From DAOPKN01 sp035391225 (GTDB lineage Bacteria; Thermotogota; Thermotogae; MWEM01): DNA of 64,000 nucleotides. The stretch spans positions 1-64,000 of the forward strand of contig DAOPKN010000001.1 in assembly GCA_035391225.1 (NCBI GenBank), written 5' to 3'. The position numbers were made by a program, and so were the translations under genes. The notes beneath the pieces were generated by a model. That model was not told the origin of the DNA. It did no database searches and saw only the letters and a program-made list of their open reading frames with translations. The stretch's first letter is position 1. Every line of letters starts with the position of its first letter. Shown here piece after piece: positions 44,501-50,762 of this stretch.

Positions 44501-44739
44501 AAGTTTTCGTGAGCGACACGGGCAAGGGAATTCCCGCTGGCCAGTTGAAAGCGGTGTTCGAGCGTTTCGTGAAGGTGGAGCTTTCTCCTTTCACCCCGTG
44601 CGAGGGTGCAGGTTTGGGACTTGCCATCTCCAAGGCGTACGTGGAGATGCTCGGGGGAGTGATGCAGGTGGAATCCCGCGAGGCTAAGGGGTCACGATTT
44701 TCTTTCATCATTCCCCTTGAGTTTTCTATTCCTAAATGA
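41518..44739 (+). CDS. Membrane sensor kinase: multi-TM-5xPAS-HisKA-HATPase
   Basis: The protein has 1073 residues. Residues 20-180 hold about six hydrophobic helices (VVSIPVMLFFGVFLF, ALLFSGIFLLAGVAALF, VLSSLFSLGLLALAGGLMA and others) with almost no loops, an integral-membrane sensor. Five PAS domains start near 204, 333, 460, 585 and 712. HisKA has His854 in NMSHEIRTPMNGILGFSRLL and HATPase_c ends with CEGAGLGLAISKAYVEMLGG. There is no receiver. Its kinase core resembles that of the 47977 gene (same GFSRLL and CEGAG motifs). GTG 41518 follows GGAAGGGGGAAATTT; the frame upstream lies in the promoter. Confidence 0.92.
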   Translation: MEEKPAFLLQELRSKLLDVVSIPVMLFFGVFLFPEILRSFSQGFSWLPMGYAVLYACFIVSWFYRRHLSFRFRALLFSGIFLLAGVAALFSQGLNGGGQAFLFGFVFFSFVFWGEWPGVLSSLFSLGLLALAGGLMASGVWVVPPNVLSNSGQWTSWVSAMGLFSLLCVASGTSFFFVGHRLLKSLEEERKRGQEIYGSWENLKITLDSISDGVIVTDTQGFVIRMNRVAEQMTGWTMLEARGKELQQVFHIFDSKTGKVPGSVVAKVIESGQVVGFANHTILQSREGRSFHVADSASPLKDADGNLSGVVVVFRDVTEDYLAQENLLESEAKYRGLFESISSCVAIYRAVDGGKDFEIVDFNPAAEKNENLPRHQVVGKRLLQVFPGVKEFGLFDILLRVWKTGEPEHFPLGFYKDERVQGWKENFVLRLPSGEVVAVYDDVSERVRGQQDLQNERDLLQGLLDNLFLGVTVWDKDGALSQVNAGFTALTGYNLEDVPDLDSWFAKAYPDPEYRGKVMADWEVAQGQGKSVREFRIHCKDGQQKDIEFRGSFLTSQKAIVTLADISARKESEKRMALLSQRLSLAVESAGIGVWELDFSDNHLSWDFDMYSLYGIEPKDFGGQFEDWRKGVHPQDLERAEREVQQAVEGKRKFNTQFRVVHPDGSIRHLRAFGKVLRDAQDRPTKMLGVNYDITPLVLAEESLRSSERRFRSLIESVEGISIYGYDQEMRVFFWNRAAEKLYGFSFSEVQGKCLSNLIFPESAGGKLEALHREWKERGKMIPAGETVMQKKDKSPVFVFASRVLYETPTEKEWFCFDVDLTPIHQVQDELIKAKEKAEEGNRLKSAFLANMSHEIRTPMNGILGFSRLLQQPDLSGEQRVEFIELIQQSGKRMLNLINDLIDISKIESGQMEVTISPTDVKEMCSKVLRFFQPEARQKGLQFSCENDLGGAPLLVDTDGEKVYAVLVNLVKNALKYTESGSIHFGYGVREEQLEVFVSDTGKGIPAGQLKAVFERFVKVELSPFTPCEGAGLGLAISKAYVEMLGGVMQVESREAKGSRFSFIIPLEFSIPK

Positions 44740-44816
44740 TTTAATGTTCTTCTTTTTATGCTTTCTTTTCCCGCAGCTTTTTTACTTGTTTTTTTTCATT
44801 CCATTACCTTTACTCG

Positions 44817-44845
44817 TTGCTTCCCGCAATGCTTTGCGGTATACT
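44817..44845 (+). promoter_or_regulatory. Promoter of the kinase-Rcp1-kinase operon
   Basis: TTGCTT (44817-44822) and TATACT (44840-44845) are 17 bases apart. Transcription would start near 44852. Confidence 0.55.
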
Positions 44846-44849
44846 TGTT

Positions 44850-45029
44850 TACTGCCTTTTGGGAAGCCGATGTTCCAATGCAATGCGGACCAAGGGAAAG
44901 AACACGGAAAGGACCACCCTTTCCATACCCAGGTGTGGTACCGTGCCGACGTGCTTTGTTGCCGGGGAATGGGTTTGGGCTTGGGGATTTCACGAAAGGG
45001 GTGCCCGTTACGGGAAGGGAGGAAAACAC
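44850..45029 (+). promoter_or_regulatory. ~180-base untranslated leader with a hairpin
   Basis: The leader between the predicted start of transcription and GTG 45030 is unusually long for this window. A perfect 7-bp hairpin, GGAAAGG with CCTTTCC, lies at 44906-44924. No known riboswitch core is recognised. Confidence 0.3.
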
Positions 45030-47507
45030 GTGCGGATGTTTTTCAAAGGATTTTTCCAGGCGCCAAATGTTGCAACCGACGGAGAAAAGGCTTACCGTGC
45101 CGGTTTGTTGCACGTCATTTCCCTTGCCGTGCTCACGTTTTCCGTGGTTGCTTTTCCCGTGTTGTTTTTCACCGGGGATAGCCGGGGAATCTTTTTTATA
45201 GTAGACGTGCTTTTTTGCATCCTCGGACTGGGGATCCGGTACCTGCTGTATCGCGGGGAAACTACCTCGGCCAGCGTGTTCCTGATCGCCGTGAGCCTTT
45301 TGCTTTTCACCGCAACGGTAGCCGCGCTGGGGAGTATACGATCCCCCAGCACATCCCTGTTTTTCCTCGTGGTTCTGTTTGGTGGATTGCTGTTTCGTTT
45401 CCGGGGAGTGGTGACCACCGTTATGATAAGCTCGTGCGCGCTGCTCTCTGTCGCCTGGATGGAAACAAGTGGTTTGCTCCAGCAACCGGATCTTCAGGTG
45501 GGGGTGCTGCAATGGGCGATGCTTTCTGCCATGCTCGTGGTGGTTTCCTCGGTGGCTTTCTTTTCCCAGCAAACCCTGCACAAGGCATTCCGAACGCTTT
45601 CGCTGGAATCGGAGAAGAGGAAGAATCTTCTCGAACGGGCACAGATGCTTTCGCAAATGGTAGACATCGCTCCCAACTCCATCATCGTGCATGATGCATC
45701 CGGCCAGATGCTGTATGCAAACCAGAAAACCTTTGACATGCACGGCTACTCCCGGGAAGAATTCATGGTGCTCAACCTGCACCAGCTGGACGTGCCGGAA
45801 AGCGAGGAAAAGATTGCGCAACGCATGGATACCATTCGGCGGGAGGGCGAAGCTTCCTTCGAGGTCTTGCACTTCCGCAAGGATGGTACGCGCTTCCCTT
45901 TGCAACTTTTCGTGAAACAGGCTACGTGGGAAGGCAAACCAGCGTTGCTGAGCATTGGTACGGATACCTCCGAGCGGGTGAACGCCAGGGAAGACTTAAT
46001 GGCGAAGAACTCGTTCATCACTTCGCTATTGGAAGCCACCCCGATTCCCATTTTCTTCAAGGATAAACAGGGACGGTACATGGGGTGCAACCGCGCGTTC
46101 ACCGAGATCATGGGGGTGTCTTCCGCGGAGTTGGAAGGAAAAACCGCACACCAACTCTGGCCCGGAGAGATAGCGGACGTGTACGACCAGGAAAACCTGG
46201 AGCTTTTGGCCAGCGAGGTGCACCAGGAATACGAGTTCGTGGTGCGCGACAAGGATGGGCAATCCAGGGAGGTGATTTTTGCCAAGGATGTATTCCGTGA
46301 TGCCAAGGGAAACGTGGATGGATTGGTGGGGGCTTTCCTGGATATCAGCCAGAGGAAGCGTGTCGAAAGGGAATTGCAGCAAAGTGAGAAGAAGTTTCAC
46401 ACCCTTTTTGATGCCATGATGGAAATGGTGGTACTCCACGAGCTGGTGTTCGACGATGGCGGAAATCCAGTGGATTATCGCATAGTAGATGCCAATCCGG
46501 CTTTCACGGGAATCACGGGGATTCTTCGGGAAGAGTCGATCGGGAAACTGGCTTCCGAGGTGTACCAGCTTTCTCCCCCACCCTACTTTGACCAGTACGT
46601 GCAAGTGGCTTCCTCCGGTGAACCCCTCGAGTTGACGGAATACTTTGAACCCCTCGACAAGCACTTCATGATTTCCGTTGTTTCTCCCCGAAAAAACCAA
46701 TTTGCCACCATCACCAGCGACATTTCGCCGTTGCACCAGTTCCAGCAGATGTTGCAGGAAAAGAACAAGGAGCTGGAAAACTACCTGTACGTGGCTTCCC
46801 ATGACCTACGCTCCCCACTGGTGAACATCCAGGGGTTCAGCCAGAGGTTGCAGAAGCAAACCTCGTCGATCTCCGAAGAGATGGAAGAGTGCGAGTTGCC
46901 CCCCGAGACCCGTCAGAAAATCAGCGACGTCCTGGAGAAACAAATCCCGCGCACGCTGGATTTCATCTTTACCAACGTTTCCAAGATGGATGCGCTCATC
47001 AAGGGGCTGCTGCAAATTTCCCGCACCGGTCGTGGGAAGATGGCGATTTGCAAGGTGGACATGGACGAGCTCCTTGGAAGGGTTTTGCAATCCTTTTCCT
47101 TTGAGTTGGAGCAGCTGGAAGCGAAGGTGGAGGTGCAACCACTTCCTCCCTGTTACGGGGACCAGGCCTTACTAAACCAGTTGTTTTCCAACCTTGTTTC
47201 CAACGCCATCAAGTACCGGGATCCGCCAAGAAGGTTGGAGCTTTGGGTATACGGGGAAAAGATATATAATAAGGTGATTTACCGGGTTCAGGACAACGGT
47301 ATAGGGATCAACCCCCGTCACCTGGAGAAGATCTGGGACGTTTTTTTCCGGGTGGATGCCCATTCGCCCCAAGCAGGTGAGGGGATCGGCTTGAGCATCG
47401 TGAATCGGATCGTTTCCAAGCACAAGGGTAGAATATCCGTGCGTTCCCAGGAAGGATTGGGGACAACTTTTTCGATCGAATTGCCAGCGGTTCCGTTCGA
47501 AGAATGA
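45030..47507 (+). CDS. Membrane sensor kinase, bacteriophytochrome-type core: multi-TM-3xPAS-HisKA-HATPase
   Basis: The protein has 825 residues. About six hydrophobic helices fill residues 30-200 (LLHVISLAVLTFSVVAFPVLFF, then SSTSLFF-like and LQWAMLSAMLVVVSSVAF). PAS domains start near 210, 330 and 450. The kinase core is the phytochrome-like subclass: LENYLYVASHDLRSPLVNIQGFSQRL with His591, then an ATPase with LVSNAIKYRDPPR and IWDVFFRVDAHSPQAGEGIGLSIVNRIV. No bilin-binding GAF or PHY domain is present, so light is not the signal. Such cores usually pair with small Rcp1-type receivers, and one is encoded 20 bases downstream. GTG 45030 follows GGGAGG; ATG 45036 is an alternative. Confidence 0.92.
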   Translation: MRMFFKGFFQAPNVATDGEKAYRAGLLHVISLAVLTFSVVAFPVLFFTGDSRGIFFIVDVLFCILGLGIRYLLYRGETTSASVFLIAVSLLLFTATVAALGSIRSPSTSLFFLVVLFGGLLFRFRGVVTTVMISSCALLSVAWMETSGLLQQPDLQVGVLQWAMLSAMLVVVSSVAFFSQQTLHKAFRTLSLESEKRKNLLERAQMLSQMVDIAPNSIIVHDASGQMLYANQKTFDMHGYSREEFMVLNLHQLDVPESEEKIAQRMDTIRREGEASFEVLHFRKDGTRFPLQLFVKQATWEGKPALLSIGTDTSERVNAREDLMAKNSFITSLLEATPIPIFFKDKQGRYMGCNRAFTEIMGVSSAELEGKTAHQLWPGEIADVYDQENLELLASEVHQEYEFVVRDKDGQSREVIFAKDVFRDAKGNVDGLVGAFLDISQRKRVERELQQSEKKFHTLFDAMMEMVVLHELVFDDGGNPVDYRIVDANPAFTGITGILREESIGKLASEVYQLSPPPYFDQYVQVASSGEPLELTEYFEPLDKHFMISVVSPRKNQFATITSDISPLHQFQQMLQEKNKELENYLYVASHDLRSPLVNIQGFSQRLQKQTSSISEEMEECELPPETRQKISDVLEKQIPRTLDFIFTNVSKMDALIKGLLQISRTGRGKMAICKVDMDELLGRVLQSFSFELEQLEAKVEVQPLPPCYGDQALLNQLFSNLVSNAIKYRDPPRRLELWVYGEKIYNKVIYRVQDNGIGINPRHLEKIWDVFFRVDAHSPQAGEGIGLSIVNRIVSKHKGRISVRSQEGLGTTFSIELPAVPFEE

Positions 47508-47526
47508 GTGGAAAGGGGAAAGAAAG

Positions 47527-47958
47527 ATGGAGGGATATCGACAGATGACCATTTTGATCGCGGAAGACGATGATGGGCACGCGGATTTGATCGAGGAAGG
47601 GTTGCGCGAGTCCGGGTTGTGTAACCCGTTTCTGCGCTTCTCGGATGGACAAGAAACCTGGGATTTCTTGTCGGGCGATCCGGCCGACGGAGGCCGTGAC
47701 CCGCAAAAAGCGTACCTTCTGTTGCTGGATATCAACATGCCTCGAATGGACGGTGTCGAAGTCCTGCGGAGAATGAAGGAGAAGACGGAGTTGAGGGAGA
47801 TTCCCGTCATGATGCTTACCACCACCGATGATCCGCGTGAGGTCGAGCAATGTTACCGGCTGGGCTGCAGCGTGTACATCACCAAGCCGGTGGACTTTTC
47901 GGTCTTCGCGGAAACACTGAAACGGTTGGGCTTGTTCTTGCAAGTCGTAAAAGTGTAA
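47527..47958 (+). CDS. Rcp1-type single-domain response regulator
   Basis: This 143-residue receiver has no output domain. ILIAEDDDGHADLIEEGLRESG holds the acidic pair, Asp68 in LLDINMPRMDG is the phospho-acceptor, and VMMLTTTDDPREVEQCYRLGC plus YITKPVDF supply the switch Thr and Lys. The DGHADLIE and long GDPADGGRDPQKAY loop are typical of Rcp1/phytochrome-partner regulators. It lies between two kinases of one operon and can shuttle phosphate between them. ATG 47527 follows AAGGGGAAAGAAAG; ATG 47545 is also possible. Confidence 0.93.
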   Translation: MEGYRQMTILIAEDDDGHADLIEEGLRESGLCNPFLRFSDGQETWDFLSGDPADGGRDPQKAYLLLLDINMPRMDGVEVLRRMKEKTELREIPVMMLTTTDDPREVEQCYRLGCSVYITKPVDFSVFAETLKRLGLFLQVVKV

Positions 47959-47976
47959 AGGAAGCGTGGATGCATC

Positions 47977-49506
47977 ATGGGGACAATGCACGTTCTTCTC
48001 GTGGAAGACGACCCGGGGATCCGCGAGCTTCTCCAGGAAAGCTTGGAAGAAATGGGGCTTCCCTTGCAACAGGTTTCCTCCGGAAAGGAAGCGCTGGAAC
48101 TCTTGGAGGGAAACGTCTCTCCCCTGGTGATCCTGGATTTCGCTCTTCCGGACATGGATGGAAGGAGCTTTATCCACGAGCTTGGAAAGATGCGCTCCCC
48201 GGTTCCCCCTTTCATCGTTTCCACCGGCCAAGGAGACGAGCAGGTCGCGGTGGAAATGATGAAGCTGGGAGCCCGGGATTACCTGGTGAAAGACAGTCGG
48301 TTCCTGCAACGTTTCCCGGAGGTGGTGCTACGGGTGATCCGGGAAGTGGAAAACGAGCGCGAGCTCCAATGGACCCAGAACCAGCTTCGGCAGAACGAAC
48401 AAATGTACCGGTTGCTGGCGGACAATTCCGTGGATACCATCTGGTTGATGACAATGGAGGGCAAGTTCGAGTACCATAGCCCCGCGGTGTTCTTGCTTCG
48501 AGGTTTTTCTCCCGAGGAGGCCAATGCCATCCCCATGGAAAAAAGTTTCTCGCCTTCCTCCCAAAAACGAATCCAGCAGGTTTTCCAACAAGAGGCCGCG
48601 AAGCCCATGTCAAAACAATGGAACCAGCGATCCATGGAGCTGGAACTACTAAAAAAAGATGGCTCCGCCGTTTGGGTAGAGGTGCGAGCCAACGCCATTC
48701 GCGACGCACAAGGTAACGTGGTGAAACTCCAGGGGAGCACACGGGATATTTCCGGGCGGAAGAAAGCGGAAAGGGAACTCATCCAAGCAAAGGAGAAGGC
48801 AGAGGAAAGCAGCCGGCTCAAATCGTATTTCCTTGCCAATATCAGCCACGAGATCCGAACCCCCATGAACGGAATACTTGGTTTTTCGCGGTTGCTGCAA
48901 GACCCGGAGTTGCCCGGAGAAAAGAGGGACGAGTACTTCCAATCGCTACAGCAAAGCGGCAGGCGGTTACTCAACACCATGAACGACTTGGTGGAACTCT
49001 CGGAGTTGGAAACCGGTCAATCCCAGCTTTCGCTTTCCATGGTTTCCCTCAAACCCTTACTGGAAGAGATGTACAACTTCTTTTTGCCCGAAGCAGAAAA
49101 GAAAGGGGTAGCCCTAATTCTTTCGATGGGGAAAAATGGACACGATCGCATGCGAACAGATGGAAAAAAGCTGCAAGCCGTTTTTCGGCACTTGCTGAAG
49201 AATGCTTTCAAGTTTACCCCGCACGGTTCCGTGGAATTCGGGTACGAGCATACAGAGGGAAGTTGGCGTTTTTTCGTCAAGGATACAGGGATCGGGATCC
49301 CGGAAAACCAGCAAAGCGTGATCTTCGAGCGTTTCGTGCAGGGAGAGGATTCACCACTCAAACCCTGTGAAGGAGCAGGAATCGGCCTTTCGATCACGAA
49401 GGAATACGTGCGTTTACTCGGGGGGGAACTGTCCCTTTTCTCCGCTCCAGGGAAGGGATCGCTTTTTTCCTTCCGGTTTCCCGGTCGAATTCACGAAGAG
49501 GAGTGA
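47977..49506 (+). CDS. REC-PAS-HisKA-HATPase kinase
   Basis: This 509-residue cytoplasmic protein has an N-terminal receiver (LLVEDDPGI, Asp54 in LDFALPDMDG, Lys in YLVKDSRF), one PAS domain (about 135-260), HisKA with His291 in NISHEIRTPMNGILGFSRLL and an HATPase_c domain with CEGAGIGLSITKEYVRLLGG. A kinase whose input is a receiver suggests that phosphate state from the two upstream gene products regulates it. ATG 47977 is 18 bases after the Rcp1 stop; ATG 47986 is an alternative start that would trim three residues. No DNA-binding output is seen. Confidence 0.92.
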   Translation: MGTMHVLLVEDDPGIRELLQESLEEMGLPLQQVSSGKEALELLEGNVSPLVILDFALPDMDGRSFIHELGKMRSPVPPFIVSTGQGDEQVAVEMMKLGARDYLVKDSRFLQRFPEVVLRVIREVENERELQWTQNQLRQNEQMYRLLADNSVDTIWLMTMEGKFEYHSPAVFLLRGFSPEEANAIPMEKSFSPSSQKRIQQVFQQEAAKPMSKQWNQRSMELELLKKDGSAVWVEVRANAIRDAQGNVVKLQGSTRDISGRKKAERELIQAKEKAEESSRLKSYFLANISHEIRTPMNGILGFSRLLQDPELPGEKRDEYFQSLQQSGRRLLNTMNDLVELSELETGQSQLSLSMVSLKPLLEEMYNFFLPEAEKKGVALILSMGKNGHDRMRTDGKKLQAVFRHLLKNAFKFTPHGSVEFGYEHTEGSWRFFVKDTGIGIPENQQSVIFERFVQGEDSPLKPCEGAGIGLSITKEYVRLLGGELSLFSAPGKGSLFSFRFPGRIHEEE

Positions 49507-49509
49507 TTT

Positions 49510-50745
49510 TTGTTGATGTCGTTTGATGCGAACCTGCAACCCATGGCCCGTTTGCTGTTGGAAGTAGCCATCAACTTGCAACCAGGACAAGATTTGCTGT
49601 TGGAAGCGCCGGTACATGCCCTTCCCCTGGCACGCACCATCGTCAAGCAGGCCTACGAAATGGGGGCTGGACTCGTTGCCACGGTGTTCCTGGATGGGGA
49701 GCTCGATCGGAGTGCCCTCGAACTCGGTGGGGAACGTTCGTATGCCCACTTCCCTCCCTGGACCATTGCCCAGCACATGGGGATCTTCGAGTCGGGAGGC
49801 GCTTCACTGTTCATTGTAGGGGATGATCCCGACCTACTGGCGGGAATCGACCCCAGCAAGATTTCCAAGCGAAACCGGCACAAAATGCAGACGAACAAGG
49901 CAATCTTTGATTGGATGGAGAAGAACGAAAACCAGTGGGCCCTTGCTGCATACCCCCAAGAGAAATGGGCACGAAAGGTTTTCCCCGACCAGAATCCTGC
50001 CAAGGCCATGGAATTGCTGGGGGATGCCATCTTGCAGGCTGTGCGTATGGATACACCCGACCCCGTTCAAGCCTGGAAAGAGCACGTGAAAGCCTCGGGG
50101 GCGCGCAAGGAGTTTCTCAACCAAACGCGTTTCGACACGCTGTACTACTCCGGGCCTGGGACGGACCTAAAAGTCGGGCTGCCGGAAGGACACATTTGGA
50201 TGGGTGTGGAAAGCATTACCAAGAGCGGAGTCCAATTTATCCCCAACATGCCCACCGAGGAACTCTTCACGCTACCCCACAGGGAAAAGGTAGAAGGAAC
50301 GGTGCGCAGTACCCGCCCATTGAGTTACAGCGGCAATCGCATCGATGACTTCACGTTGGAATTTCAGAAAGGACGAATCGTGCGCGTATCTGCCAAAACG
50401 AACGAAGCCATCTTGAAAGACCTCGTAGACACGGATGAGGGTTCCCATTTCCTGGGTGAAGTGGCGCTCGTTTCGGAAGATTCCCCGCTTGCCCAGATGC
50501 ACTTGCTGTTCCACGAAACGCTTTTCGACGAGAACGCTTCCTGTCATTTCGCGCTGGGACGGGCATACAGCCAGTGCCTGGAAGGATGGGAAAAGTTGGA
50601 TGCCCAGGGGTTTCAACGAGCTGGTGGGAACCAGAGCATCGTACACGTGGACTTCATGGTGGGATCTGACCAGCTGAACGTGGAGGGGAAAACCACTTCA
50701 GGGGAAAGGATGGTGCTGCTGGAGAAAGGACGCTGGAGGGTATAG
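49510..50745 (+). CDS. M29 (thermophilic aminopeptidase/AmpS) family metallo-aminopeptidase
   Basis: The protein has 411 residues, near the family length of 410-ish. Likely metal ligands and catalytic residues are visible: Glu in PTEELFTLP near 250, Glu in EVALVSEDSPL near 318, His and Asp in LFHETLFDENASCHFALG near 340, and the C-terminal HVDFMVGSDQLNV. M29 enzymes are two-metal exopeptidases in the cytosol. Starts TTG 49510, TTG 49513 and ATG 49516 all follow GAGGAGTGA; spacing favours a TTG. It begins three bases after the kinase stop and is probably in that operon, although its function looks like housekeeping. Confidence 0.93.
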   Translation: MLMSFDANLQPMARLLLEVAINLQPGQDLLLEAPVHALPLARTIVKQAYEMGAGLVATVFLDGELDRSALELGGERSYAHFPPWTIAQHMGIFESGGASLFIVGDDPDLLAGIDPSKISKRNRHKMQTNKAIFDWMEKNENQWALAAYPQEKWARKVFPDQNPAKAMELLGDAILQAVRMDTPDPVQAWKEHVKASGARKEFLNQTRFDTLYYSGPGTDLKVGLPEGHIWMGVESITKSGVQFIPNMPTEELFTLPHREKVEGTVRSTRPLSYSGNRIDDFTLEFQKGRIVRVSAKTNEAILKDLVDTDEGSHFLGEVALVSEDSPLAQMHLLFHETLFDENASCHFALGRAYSQCLEGWEKLDAQGFQRAGGNQSIVHVDFMVGSDQLNVEGKTTSGERMVLLEKGRWRV

Positions 50746-50762
50746 CTTCTCTCGCCTCCTTT

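Noticed and set aside
44850..45029. Riboswitch in the leader of the phytochrome-type kinase
   Set aside because: One simple hairpin is visible but no known aptamer core could be matched; kept only as a low-confidence leader.
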